DNA of 64,000 bases from Morinoia aosen (taxonomy: Eukaryota > Arthropoda > Malacostraca > Amphipoda > Talitridae). The notes beneath the pieces were generated by a model. That model was not told where the DNA came from. It made no database searches and saw nothing but the letters and a program-made list of their open reading frames with translations. Positions 11,401 through 22,488 of this stretch are shown here, one piece after another. Numbering within the stretch: the stretch's first letter is position 1; each line of letters begins with the position of its first letter. The stretch spans positions 14,822,058-14,886,057 of the forward strand of contig CM059576.1 of NCBI GenBank assembly GCA_030386875.1, read 5' to 3'. The position numbers and the translations under genes were made by a program.

Positions 11401-13414
11401 TCTATTTTTTTATTGTCCAGATCTGCTGATTAATGGTTTAGTCATTAAAATACTGTGCAAATACTACAAAAATGGAAAAGAATTATTAATTAATTAGGAA
11501 AGATGTACATCCCAGCTAACAGAAACACTACTCAATGACCCGCTAGATTGCCAACATTTCTCCCTTTGGAACATTTTTGTTGTGTAGTGGAACGCTTTGG
11601 AACGTTTTGTGGAACGCTGCCTAAGCTAACTTATTATTTAATCTTTCCTTTTGGCATTTTGGTAAGCATCAATGTTAGTGCCTGTTAGTAAATGACATGT
11701 ATGTTACCATATTAAATTTTGAACCACACGTTATTCATTAAGGAACTCAGCCACAATGAGTGGGCTATGGCACCCATTATACCCTTTCGTAATACTCATT
11801 TGCAAGTGAAAAAACTTTATTTGCTTACTTTCAATAAATTATATTTGTAAGCACAAATTGCTCTTTACAGCACTTTCCACTGTAAAAATTAAATTCTTAC
11901 ATATGAGGGGGGGGGGACTGACGTTCAGAAATCTACCCAAAAGATCCCAATGAGAGTCAGAAAACATATACTGATCTACGAGGAGCTCAACTCCTGCTCT
12001 TTCTATGAGGTTACCCGGTCTAACTTTTTTGCCAGGGCATGCATAATTTTCGCAGCCCAAGTAATTCAATTACTTGCGCAGCGATAAACATGCATGCACT
12101 GGCAAAAATGTTAGATTGGGTATACATACATGTACGACTTCAAACAGTGATATGAATTGGCGCGTCAAAAGGCAAGGATGGTAACTTAAACGTTTTTAAA
12201 TTTACTTATTTTATCATACCAAGTGAATGAATACTGCTTGCATTATGTTGTTCCAATGCTGTGCTTGCTTTATTTTAATGACTAATAAGTTTTGTGAGGG
12301 ATTATCTGAATCATTCGGCCTATCGTGTCAAAGAGACCAGAATAGGTCAACACTCTGCGTTCGGTAATGACAGAGCAAAATTCAAAACCCTGCTTACAGT
12401 AATAACATAGGGCAAAATTCGAACATGCTTTACTGTGGGTACGATAAATAACAATTATGTAACCGAATGAAGAAGAATGTTAACGAAATATTTATTACCA
12501 AAAACTGAACGTAACACTTCAACCCGATATTAATAATATAATAAGTATTTTCAATACTATTCATATAATGTTAGCAACCGCTCTAAAATAAGCCAAATAA
12601 ATTACAGACTTAATGTAATTTTTGAATGTGGACGTTTTCATTGCCCACAAAAATTTTCTGAAGTCTTACCCACAATGAAAAAATGTCTACGAGGCATAAG
12701 ATTTTTTCAATTTTCAAATCGTGACAAAAATTTGCAGAGTTATTAGCTGGCCTTTGTGTTGAAATGGTGCTTAGGGAAATTCTGTTTTTTCCCTTAAAAA
12801 AATGTCTGTGCTCGTCCAGATGATACCAAGAAATGGGACTTGTTGGTTATCTGTCACCACTTTTAATTTATGGTTTCCTTTCCATGTTATCGCTTAATAA
12901 AAAATTATTAATAATTTATATTATCCTTAATTTTTGTTTGGTTTCAGACCAAAATGAATCTCTGGGACCTTCCAAGGACTGGAAAAGAAGGTCCCACTGA
13001 TTCATTGTATATGTATGAAAAGTAGATAAATTGCATTGGAAATGAATATAAATCAACAAGAATACCTTCTCACATGAAAATTCCATTCATACTGTCCAGA
13101 ACATCAATTCAATATTCATAAAACAATTACATTTTCAGTTTTTCCCCTAAAAACACTTCTTCCCTAAACAAGTGGTGACATGACCCACAAGTCCCCAAGA
13201 AATGTTAAAATTTGTTACACATATTACGTTCTCACGCTGAACAATTCGTGTAGTTCAAAATAACTTTAGGGTAAGAATCTCAGCTCAAATGAAATTTCAA
13301 CGGAGTAAAAGGTTTCAGCGGAATGCCATAAAAGTTGCAGAACTTAACGGAGCCCACAAGGATTTATACCGCAACTAGTCTATTGTCTTGCTGCTAAGTG
13401 GATCATCTGGTGTT
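11401..13414. other. No gene recognised
   Basis: AT-rich sequence with only short frames. It contains the foldback at 12013-12121, listed separately, and a run of nine G at 11908-11916. Confidence 0.5.
12013..12121. repeat. Short foldback (109 bp) with 31-bp arms
   Basis: The arms 12013-12043 and 12091-12121 are inverted complements at about 27 of 31 positions. The centre holds a further palindrome, caagtaatt/aattacttg. The whole could fold into one long hairpin. It may be a miniature foldback element; no target-site duplication was recognised. Confidence 0.6.
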
Positions 13415-13492
13415 GTCACCGTGGCCGAGTGCTTAAGAGCGCGCCCTCCCGTGAAGAAAACGGCAGTTCAAGACCTGGCGCTGCGCGGTGAC
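13415..13492 (+). pseudogene. tRNA-Ser/Leu-like sequence (pseudogene or SINE head)
   Basis: A perfect 7-bp acceptor-like stem GTCACCG/CGGTGAC closes 78 nt. Inside are an A-box-like tggccgagtgcttaag and a B-box-like agttcaagacct, in tRNA order and spacing. The anticodon and T stems are poor, so a working tRNA is unlikely. It is followed directly by a 10-bp hairpin (gacttctccc/gggagaagtc, 13490-13520), which suggests a SINE body. A long variable arm of the Ser/Leu class would fit the A-box flank. Confidence 0.5.
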
Positions 13493-13520
13493 TTCTCCCC
13501 ATTGGGGAAAGGGAGAAGTC

Positions 13521-16500
13521 AGCCATAATTCCCAACTCCAACCAAAGGCGGAGGAGCGAACAGTTAATTCTCTCCGCACGCAAATACACTGTTCAAAACT
13601 GCTCCAAGCGATAACAATTGCACTTCAGAGTGGAGCGGCAAGCCATGAAAATTAGCATCCATTTTGTGACAAAGGACTTCCAAAAGTCTACCTTTTCACT
13701 ATTGGATTTTTTGCCATGAATAATATGAAAAGAATCTAAGAATGATGCTTTCAGTGTTCCGTATGGAAGTGTGAATTTCTGGTTGAATGTATTTGCTTGG
13801 CTAGCTACTGAACACGCTTATCGTTTTAAGAAGTCAATGGATTTCGTGGCCTCGGATGTTTTTGTCGTAAATGTCTTTGTAGTTTCGATGGTGTCATACC
13901 TTCATTCGAGAGTATCTCTTGAAAGACAACGCACTTCGGGTACTCCACTCCAACTTTTTTTACCAAAAAGGTAAGCCCATATGCAATACATGAAGAATTA
14001 TACTCTCCAGTTTTGATTTTCTTTGCTTTGAACCCAAACTGCTTCCTTCAGTTTGTCTAGAATCTAGCTGAAGTAGCAGTGGAAAGCTCATCAGTCGATT
14101 TGAGTTTAAGCACTTCTCCACTTTCAGTTTATACTGTCTGTGAGCATAAAATGAAGCATGAATGACTATAAATGATAATTAAAAAGAAAAAGAGCAGCCT
14201 ACAGTTACGGGATATTTGGGCAAACTAGCCAAATTCAGTTTCGTTTATTATCAATAACTCACTACCGATATACTGTCATCTCTTATATTATAACAACATA
14301 TAGCGAATGCCATCGGCGTACAATGCGAATGTGTAGCAGCCAGACCGATCCGACAGCCAGAGACTAAATGGACTTGGGGCCAGACTGCCGATCACAAGAC
14401 TCACGATAGTGACAGTTGGACTGGCGGAGGATCGAAGTTGCTACGTCGTAATAAATTCAAATTAACCTAATGAAATTGATTTTAAAATAAGATACAGAAA
14501 AACCGACCAATACATGGGCTTTCTTCAACATATTCACACATACCAAAAATCCACCACACACATTCTGGAAAACATAACACACCACAAAAGTGAACACAGT
14601 GCGCCAATTAGGCCGGGAGCAAGGGGGGGTAGGGGAACCTCCATCCCTGCCTCCCCTGAGAACGTATGAGAGTTTTATTTTACACTCCGGCGTGGAAACT
14701 GAATTGATGTTTAAACTGAAACCAATTTGACGTTTGTAGGTGCAATGGTTTAGGAATTGAAATGCACCCCAAATGAGCCACATGGAGAAAATCGGCCAAC
14801 TAATGAGGGGGTGCGGAAGCCTCGTTCCCTGCTCCCCACGGCAAACTCTGAGGAACTGCCTCAACACATTTGACTTAGCAGCTGCTTCGAAGCTGAAAAG
14901 ATTAATTAAGACAAAGATAAAATTTCCAAATTTAATTATATTAGTCGCCTTTCAACGAGGAAGAATCTTAATATTAGCAGAGCAATTAGAACGTAACCGA
15001 ACTAAATACGGCTAGTAGCCAACTCATAATAGTTTTAAAAAGGACAAATTCGTCCTCGAGTAGTTTATTTATTTATTCATTCATTTATTTATTTGTATTA
15101 AAACGTGCGTAATTTTTAAAGTGGTTCGAAAATTGGGTGTCAGGTGAAAATAGACTGCAGGCACAGGAACGAAGAGTCTGAAGGAGCTCTCCGCTTCAGG
15201 GTGGACGGTGCCAGCTTAAACGGACGTCACGGGTTATCAACTAAACTTCAACGTGCGAGCTTGTCACCAGCACTCCAGGAAGGCAGAACTCGGCGGCAAC
15301 TGACGCTACTCGTAGGAAGCAGGCACGGCAACAGCGCTAGAACCTGGGCCGCGATCAACGCCTCCAGTCCCTTCACAGCTGTATGCAAAAATGAAGAAAT
15401 ATACACAAGGATATAATTAAATGAAGAAATATTCTTACGCAGCGCAATCCAAATAATTTAGAAATCATTTAGCAGCGAACGGTTAACGTATATTACCTAG
15501 CTACGGCTACCGCCGTCGCACAAGATGGCTCAATTAGCTAATAAGGTTGCGAAGCATGAAGTGCGCAGGGCGACGCAGCGCCAGCGAGATACTGGAAAAA
15601 ATAGGTAACGGGTAAGAAAAGAGTTAATCCTCTTGATAAAGGTGCACAAAGATATTAAGCTTCAGTAATCGGAAAATATTAGAGACATGAAAACCAACCT
15701 GAAGAATTTATCCTCCAGTACGCGTAGCGACTGTTAGACGAGGGCAGTAAAGACGATATAGGAGTCGCAGTACAGTTTAAATGGTAAAGGAGGCAGAAGC
15801 CCAATTGTAGTTAATAGGTAATAGGTAATAGCAATAGTAGGTGATAGCAAAAGTTTAATAGAGGCAGCGGTTCACTACGATAGGGTAAAGGTTGCCCCAC
15901 TTTTAGAGCAGCGAACACGTCTTTTAGAGGAAAGTTAATTGCGGTTTGAATTCCGCCTTAATCCTGCAATTGTTTAATGAAAAAAACCTAAATTGTACAC
16001 ATTCCCACACGCAATCAAACCATGGACTTATTTAGCATGCAGGAAGAAGGGTTGGAAGTGCTAGGCCTGCGACCGTCGCCTAACTCCATGCCACGAGCCG
16101 AGCGTGCCCCCGACGTGCCGACGTAACCGATGACTCCGACCAAGACGCAGTCAGAGCCCGACACAAGCAGCCTGCTACCTGTTCACCTGACACCACTCTT
16201 TTATTATGCGCTGCTGCTGCGCGACCTCACCTGCCACGCAACACCAGCAGTTTATGTTAATAGTACAGACAGCAAAGTGCACTACGAACGAATCTGTGGG
16301 GAATTTTCCCAACAAAAAGTAAATTTTTTTAAAAATGCTTATATATGTTGTACATGTCATGAGAAATAATATGGTATTAATTTAAATATTGTACGTCTAA
16401 TGGTTTAAAAATTACTATATTTGCCTGGGTAATTCAGAGGTTCTTTCGAAGGGTCCCAGATCAGATCTCAAAAATGGCTAGCCGGTCCCTACCCCGAATA

Positions 16501-16849
16501 AAGTTAATGATTATTTCTCAATAAAATTTTCCATGTTTTTCCTAAATTTAAAATGGAGTGACAGCAGAGATAAAAGCTTACTGGGAATATGTATATATTT
16601 GAAATTTGACAACCAGGTTCGAATCTCAATTTTTCAATTTTCCCTAGATCGATATACGCATAGAAATTTGTTCAAATCGACTCATACTAACGATGAAAAA
16701 ATTTGATGTTGTTGCATATTAAAATTATTAACATATTTGCTTAAAATACGAATTCCAACCGTAAAAAATATTTAAAAACTCGTTCGTAACGCGCTTGATC
16801 GGCGGGATGCATAACATACACGTCCGCACTCCGCGGCTCAGACGCGATT
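13521..16849. other. No gene recognised
   Basis: Mixed-composition sequence with a short tttatttattcattc tract at 15062-15095. The longest frame (14457-14867, minus, 136 codons) shows no motif or bias. Nothing here can be supported as a gene. Confidence 0.5.
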
Positions 16850-16860
16850 GTTGCGAGGTT

Positions 16861-16894
16861 CAGATCGCTTGTGACAGTGGTTGCGTAAAGACGT
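16861..16894 (+). promoter_or_regulatory. TATA-less internal promoter: initiator plus DPE
   Basis: The first bases of the element with the last target base read TCAGATC, an initiator with A+1 at 16862. AGACGT starts exactly at +28 (16889-16894) and fits the downstream promoter element consensus RGWYVT. Inr plus DPE at +28 is the known promoter design of insect non-LTR elements such as jockey and the I factor, letting the RNA carry its own promoter. The match independently supports 16861 as the true 5' end. Confidence 0.65.
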
Positions 16895-16959
16895 GTGACT
16901 ATCGTAGTGAGTGTGAAGTGATTAACAGAAATAAAGAGTGGTGAGCGGTGGTTTCGACA

Positions 16960-18720
16960 ATGAAGCCGGGACCAGGCACACCGGGAAAAAGTGGGGGAAG
17001 CTCCACTGCGCCTTGCCGAGCTGTTGGGAAGAAAAAAGCGAAAAGCCAAACTCCTTCCACTGTTCCTCCCATATTGGAAAGAAGCTCAACAAAAAGGAAA
17101 GCGGAAGAACACGACCCGGACCATCGACCGACAAAAACCCCAGTCTCAGCCAGCACCTACGAAGAGCACGAGGAAGAATTGCTCGAGTCCATTTCAATTG
17201 GCAGTGGAATAATATCTGACTCTGATGACGAATCTCTACAATCTGCGCAGGCCCCAACTGTTGCAACTAACACTGGAAAAGATAAACATGATGCGACCCT
17301 AAGCAAATCAGCAAGCCTGAACCTGAATAGTGACATAGATTTGGAAAACATCCCTGAAACTACAAGGCAAATAATAATTCACTGTTCTTCTGGCTCATCC
17401 AACCTAGCCAGGATAAACCCCATCAAAATAGGCAAAGCAGTAGACCTGCTCTGTGGACCAGTAGAAAAAATTGAGCACAAAAAATCTGGAAGCCTAATAA
17501 TAACAACTAAAAATCATAAACAAGTACTTACACTCCTGAAAGCCAAAGGAATTCAAATCAACCAAGATAACATCCCAATTTCTGCATCTGTTGCTTGGAC
17601 CAGTCAACTCTCATATGGCAAGATATGGGCCCCTGAATTCATGGAAGACACACTGGAAGACCTGCTTATGTACTTGAAACCATTAAAAGTAGTTGCTATA
17701 AGGAAAATGCTTGCAGCCCCAAACAAAGCCCATCTACCTCTCTATGTGCTCACATTTATGAGCCCAACCCCACCAGAGAAAATAAAAATTGGATATACTA
17801 GCTATAAAATTGATAAATTCATACCCAGCCCTCTTAGATGTGGCAATTGCTGCAAGTACGGTCACTCTCGGCAGAAATGTACCAGCACAAGCAGTACATG
17901 TGGGCACTGTGGGAAAAAAGGCCATACCTACGCAGAATGTTCCTCTGTAGAAGCCATGCCAACATGCCCAAACTGCAGAGGACCACACTCAGCCATCTCC
18001 AAACTATGCCCACACTATATAGCAGAAAATAAAGCATGCTTACTTGTTGCTGAGGAAAACCTAAGCTTTGCAGAAGCTAGAGCAAGAGTAAGAACAGCAA
18101 ACAATGCCTCTGAAGAACCTAAGACACCTAACCCTGCCACAACTGCAATGAGAAAAGAAAACAATAATCACCTCCAGCACAGCTACAACGGTGCATCGTC
18201 AACACAGTTTCCCCCTTTACCAAGAAGCAAAATGTGCTCAACTCCAACCAAAAGTAACAACTCGACTCTTTTGAATGATACTCCCTCCTCTCAAGAATCA
18301 GCTTGGATCACCCAAGCCCAACATAACTCCTGCCGCAACAAGGAGAGCCTCTCAGAATACACCTCTCTCTCGCTACCCACACCCACTCTGGCAGAACTAC
18401 ACAACCAGCCAGCTCACTACAATGATGGTATAACTGCATCACAGACCATTGCATCCCAGTGCCCAAGTCAATGTGTATCCTGCTCTGAGGTAAGAAGTGC
18501 CACCAGTACAAGATCAACAAACAGTTTAACCCCAGCGAATAGGGAAATAATCATGTACCTTACAAAACTATTACCAATATTAATGAAACTATGCATGGCC
18601 ACTCAACTGACAGAAAAGATTGAATGTTTTGTAGAAATTGGACAAGCATTAAATATTGAAACAACCATGAACAACTTTATACAGAATTTGAGTCTGTCCT
18701 CTGCTAATACCTCACAATGA
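16960..18720 (+). CDS. ORF1 protein, gag-like with zinc knuckles
   Basis: About 586 residues from the ATG at 16960 (the frame is also open from a GTG at 16948). The N-terminal third is low-complexity and rich in Ser, Thr and Lys. A central region is followed by three zinc-knuckle-like units: CGNCCKYGHSRQKC and CGHCGKKGHTYAEC (both CX2CX4HX4C), then a degenerate CPNCRGPHSAISKLC, about residues 292-340. The protein is expected to bind element RNA and form the ribonucleoprotein particle. It overlaps ORF2 by the four bases ATGA, a layout suggesting translation of ORF2 by reinitiation. No frameshift or stop is present. Confidence 0.9.
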   Translation: MKPGPGTPGKSGGSSTAPCRAVGKKKAKSQTPSTVPPILERSSTKRKAEEHDPDHRPTKTPVSASTYEEHEEELLESISIGSGIISDSDDESLQSAQAPTVATNTGKDKHDATLSKSASLNLNSDIDLENIPETTRQIIIHCSSGSSNLARINPIKIGKAVDLLCGPVEKIEHKKSGSLIITTKNHKQVLTLLKAKGIQINQDNIPISASVAWTSQLSYGKIWAPEFMEDTLEDLLMYLKPLKVVAIRKMLAAPNKAHLPLYVLTFMSPTPPEKIKIGYTSYKIDKFIPSPLRCGNCCKYGHSRQKCTSTSSTCGHCGKKGHTYAECSSVEAMPTCPNCRGPHSAISKLCPHYIAENKACLLVAEENLSFAEARARVRTANNASEEPKTPNPATTAMRKENNNHLQHSYNGASSTQFPPLPRSKMCSTPTKSNNSTLLNDTPSSQESAWITQAQHNSCRNKESLSEYTSLSLPTPTLAELHNQPAHYNDGITASQTIASQCPSQCVSCSEVRSATSTRSTNSLTPANREIIMYLTKLLPILMKLCMATQLTEKIECFVEIGQALNIETTMNNFIQNLSLSSANTSQ

Positions 18721-21700
18721 GTGTCAAAATACTACAGTGGAATATCAGAAGCTATAAAACTAGAGTGCCTTTTCTGAAAACCCTCCTAAGTGAATGCCAA
18801 GCAGATGTGATATGTTTGCAGGAAACTTTTCTAAAGCCCAACATAGAGGCTAAGCTATCTGGGTATGGAATTCCAGCAGTACGTAGAGACAGAGCTAATC
18901 AAAGTGGAGGAGGTGTAACTATTCATGTCCGCACAAACATACCACATAACCCAGTACATCTCCAAACTCCTTTGGAGGCATGTGCCACTCAAATCTACCT
19001 ACCGGGTCTTTGTGTTACCATCTGCAACATTTACATACCTCCCAACCTATCAAATGACATCCTTACAGCAGAACTACCCTTGCTGGTGAATAAGCTCCCA
19101 AAGCCATATTTAATCTGTACTGATGCTAATGCTCACCACCCTTCATGGGGCTCATCTGCGGAGGATACAAGGGGCGCCTTCTTGAATCAATGGTTAGAGG
19201 CCTCAAATCTATGTCTGCTTAATAATGGTGAGCCTACATTCCTGACCAGCAGTGGGAGCTTCAGCCACCTGGACCTATCAATTGTTGCACCATCTATTGC
19301 TCCTAAGTTTCACTGGTACCCAATGCCTCACCCATACACTAGTGACCATTTCCCAATCCTGATAAGCACATCAGTAGAATGGGACACTGACAGGATACTC
19401 TTCTGGAAAATAAAATCAGCAGACTGGGAATCATTCAGGAAGGCTATCCACATCCCTACAACGTTTGGTACACCTGATAATGCATGCTCCTCAGTAGTAG
19501 AGACTCTTATAATGGCAGCCAATGAACATGTGAAAACAACATCAAACACGTTAAACAGAAGACGTCTGCCTTGGTGGAATAAAGAATGTGCAGCTGCTAA
19601 ACGAAAGAAAAACAGGGCCCTAACACAGTACCGCAACCATCTAGGCAACATAGACTACTGGATCCAGTACAAGAAGATGAGAGCTCTTTTCAGAAAGGCG
19701 GTCCTGGAGGCAAAACGGGAGTCATGGGCGGCATTCCTGACATCTATTAATGTACAAACCCCAACTGCAAAAGTTTGGGAAAGAATCCGTTCACTCTCTA
19801 CCGGAAATCAAAAAAGAGCAATCACAATTATTAAAGACAATGTAACTTTAGCTGACCCATCAGAGATAGCCAATGCATTCGCAGAACATTTTTCAGAGCA
19901 AAATGCAATTTCTGATGATGTAAATTTTTTAACATTCCAAAGATCAATAGAACAAAATAACTCTCCTTTCCAAAGATGTGGGCAACCATGGTACAACCAC
20001 CCTTTCACCATGGCAGAATTGCAGACAGCCATACAATCATCGCACTCCAGCTGTCCAGGTGCAGACCGTATACCATTTGTATTCCTCAAACATCTGGAAA
20101 CTGAACAACTATATGCCCTGCTTAAATTTTACAATTTTATATTCACAAACGGTTTCCCAAAACAATGGCGTGAAGGGATAGTAATACCCATCTTGAAGCC
20201 AGGGAAAATTGCAACCTCTCTTGATTCTTACCGACCAATCACCTTGACCAACTGTTTATGCAAAATAATAGAAAAAATGATTGTTAAACGTCTACAGACA
20301 TACCTGGAAAGAACCTCATTCTTTGATGCTGCACAGAGTGGTTTCAGGGCGGGTCACAGCACCATGGATGCATTAACCAGATTGGAGAGCACTGTCAGAG
20401 AAAGCTTCCTCACAGGAAATTCTTGCGCTGCAGTATTCCTGGACATATCCAGGGCCTTTGACAGTGTCTGGCACCAAGGCTTACTATACAAACTCCGAGA
20501 AGCGGGCTTGTCTGGCAACATGGCTGCATTTATAGAAGATTTCATCAAAGATAGAAATATTACAGTGAGAATCAACAGTAAATCCTCCACCCCAAAGCCA
20601 GTAAAATATGGTCTACCTCAAGGATCCGTTCTCAGTCCCATTCTCTTCTCAATTTACATAAATGATTTATTCACGAACAACCAGGCAAACTTCTCACACT
20701 CTATGTATGCAGATGACATTGCTATATGGACAAGGCAGCCTACCCTACGCGATTCCCATGCAATACTGCAAGAGGTCATGTTCAGCATAGACAGGTGGTC
20801 CCAAAAGTGGGGATTAACCTTCTCTCCTACTAAATCTCAAGCAATGCTCTTTGCTAAAAGGAAAACACAGTTTGATCAGCCATTGATCCTAGCAAACCAG
20901 CCAATCCAAACTGTGGTAAAAACAAAATTCTTGGGAATGGTTTTTGACCATGCCCTAAACTGGTCCCATCATATCACCTACCTTACAAACCGTTGCCAGA
21001 AAGAGTTACGGATAATGAGAATTCTTGCAGCACACAAGTGGGGGGCAGATTATACAACTTTATGCCGATTTTATAATGCAACTATCCTATCAAAAATAGA
21101 CTATGGGTGCTTTTTATATGATACTGCTGCAATAACAAACCTAAATAAACTAAATCGAATACAGTATGCTGCTGCCAGACTAATGATTGGTGCACTCAAA
21201 TGCACCCCTACCTATAAACTTGAAGTAGAAGCCAATCTATGCCCCCTCAACATCCGACGCAGAATGAAACTGGTATCCTATGCATACAGAACACTGAGCA
21301 TTAAGGAGCATCCAATTCGACAGATGATGCTAAATTACTATCCCTACTCATTGTACAGCAGCCTACCTCTCCCTCTCCCAGTGGCAGGACGACTGTTGGA
21401 GGAATTTAAGACAAACAATGTAAACTACAAAGATATTCCCACAGTCTCCATGTCTCTGCGCTACAAGAAACCAACACTGCCAATAAAGCAAACGTTGAAG
21501 ACCTGCAACAAAAATCAAATGAACAATGAACAGTGGCAGATGGTGTTTGGGGACCTGGTCGCATCTTTGTATGACAACTGCAATCAAATATACACGGATG
21601 GGTCGGTGTGCAGTGGTGCTGCTAGCTGTGGTGTTTACTCTTGTAATTTCCAACTGAAAGCAAGGCTCCCAGAACATTCCAGCATCTTCACAGCAGAATT

Positions 21701-22397
21701 ATATGCCATTTACATTGCATTAAAATATATATCCAAGCAACCAAATAAGCATATTATCTTCACAGACTCCCTAAGTGCCATCCAAGCCTTGACCACACAG
21801 CAGAGCAAATCTCACTACCTGATCCAGTGGATCATAGACTTGATTGTACAGTTCTCTCCAGGATCAATAGTAATTGAATGGGTCCCAAGCCACTGTGGCA
21901 TCAAGGGGAATGAAGCTGCGGATGCGCTGGCAAAACAAGCACTCAACCTACGGCTCAAGGTAGACATTCCCCTGTGCACCAAGGATTTCCTGGAAAAAAC
22001 TAAGCTTTTCTATAAGAGAGAGTGGGAAAACAATTGGGCAAAGCTCCCTCTACACCTACGCTGCTTCAAGCCTTGCATTAGCAACACAATACCACCAAAT
22101 CTCTCAAGGTCTCAACAAGTGGCGGTGACAAGGATCCGGCTGGGGGTGTGCCTGCTGAGCCATGGGCACTTTTATACAAAATCATCTCCTGCTACGTGCA
22201 GTAGATGCAATCGAACAGAGGATCTACGCCACCTGTTTATGGAGTGCCCAGCATATGCAGCAGAAAGAAGATGCTTGTTGGAAGCATGCCACAAAGAAGG
22301 ACTGCCAGTCACCTGGGAAGCCATTATAAGCCCCAAGTTCCCAGCACAAGCAATTGCCACTTTCTTGGCAACCACGGGCAAGATGCCCTGCATTTGA
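18717..22397 (+). CDS. ORF2 polyprotein: endonuclease, reverse transcriptase, RNase H
   Basis: 1226 residues, uninterrupted. The APE-type endonuclease (about 1-225) has LQWNIRS, QETF (E36), TDANAHHPSW and SDHFPI. The reverse transcriptase (about 440-730) has SYRPITLTN, FLDISRAFDSVWH, GLPQGSVLSPILFSIYIND and YADD (D666, D667). RNase H (about 955-1085) has YTDGS (D961), AELYAI, FTDSLSA and VPSHCGIKGNEAADALAKQA. A Cys/His finger follows (CSRCNRTEDLRHLFMECPAY). It nicks target DNA, copies the element RNA from the nick and removes RNA. All catalytic acids are present, unlike the ORF2 copies at the two ends of the window. Confidence 0.94.
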   Translation: MSVKILQWNIRSYKTRVPFLKTLLSECQADVICLQETFLKPNIEAKLSGYGIPAVRRDRANQSGGGVTIHVRTNIPHNPVHLQTPLEACATQIYLPGLCVTICNIYIPPNLSNDILTAELPLLVNKLPKPYLICTDANAHHPSWGSSAEDTRGAFLNQWLEASNLCLLNNGEPTFLTSSGSFSHLDLSIVAPSIAPKFHWYPMPHPYTSDHFPILISTSVEWDTDRILFWKIKSADWESFRKAIHIPTTFGTPDNACSSVVETLIMAANEHVKTTSNTLNRRRLPWWNKECAAAKRKKNRALTQYRNHLGNIDYWIQYKKMRALFRKAVLEAKRESWAAFLTSINVQTPTAKVWERIRSLSTGNQKRAITIIKDNVTLADPSEIANAFAEHFSEQNAISDDVNFLTFQRSIEQNNSPFQRCGQPWYNHPFTMAELQTAIQSSHSSCPGADRIPFVFLKHLETEQLYALLKFYNFIFTNGFPKQWREGIVIPILKPGKIATSLDSYRPITLTNCLCKIIEKMIVKRLQTYLERTSFFDAAQSGFRAGHSTMDALTRLESTVRESFLTGNSCAAVFLDISRAFDSVWHQGLLYKLREAGLSGNMAAFIEDFIKDRNITVRINSKSSTPKPVKYGLPQGSVLSPILFSIYINDLFTNNQANFSHSMYADDIAIWTRQPTLRDSHAILQEVMFSIDRWSQKWGLTFSPTKSQAMLFAKRKTQFDQPLILANQPIQTVVKTKFLGMVFDHALNWSHHITYLTNRCQKELRIMRILAAHKWGADYTTLCRFYNATILSKIDYGCFLYDTAAITNLNKLNRIQYAAARLMIGALKCTPTYKLEVEANLCPLNIRRRMKLVSYAYRTLSIKEHPIRQMMLNYYPYSLYSSLPLPLPVAGRLLEEFKTNNVNYKDIPTVSMSLRYKKPTLPIKQTLKTCNKNQMNNEQWQMVFGDLVASLYDNCNQIYTDGSVCSGAASCGVYSCNFQLKARLPEHSSIFTAELYAIYIALKYISKQPNKHIIFTDSLSAIQALTTQQSKSHYLIQWIIDLIVQFSPGSIVIEWVPSHCGIKGNEAADALAKQALNLRLKVDIPLCTKDFLEKTKLFYKREWENNWAKLPLHLRCFKPCISNTIPPNLSRSQQVAVTRIRLGVCLLSHGHFYTKSSPATCSRCNRTEDLRHLFMECPAYAAERRCLLEACHKEGLPVTWEAIISPKFPAQAIATFLATTGKMPCI

Positions 22398-22488
22398 GCT
22401 GCTGAAACTGTAGCGTTCAAGGGCGCCCGGGCCTCTACTGGTGGGACGCCATATTCCAACAAGTAACAAGTAAGTAAGTTGCGAGGTT

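Larger units (their letters stand above)
16861..22478 (+). mobile_element. Complete I/Jockey-group non-LTR retrotransposon, apparently intact
   Basis: This is a full-length LINE of 5.6 kb: a roughly 100-bp leader with an internal promoter, ORF1 (gag-like), ORF2 (endonuclease, RT, RNase H), a short 3' UTR and a tail of aagt repeats (about 22459-22478). It is flanked by an 11-bp target-site duplication gttgcgaggtt at 16850-16860 and 22478-22488 (one base shared with the tail). Both frames are open with all main catalytic motifs present. Full length, a clean duplication and open frames point to a recent, possibly still competent insertion. RNase H places it near the I clade rather than Jockey proper (family knowledge). 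Confidence 0.92.

Noticed and set aside
14457..14867. 136-codon minus-strand frame
   Set aside because: No recognisable motif. It overlaps a similarly unsupported plus-strand frame and lies in repeat-like DNA.
16432..16640. Possible tRNA-like boxes (gaggttctttcgaag and caggttcgaatctc)
   Set aside because: A- and B-boxes are not correctly spaced and no acceptor stem closes around them.
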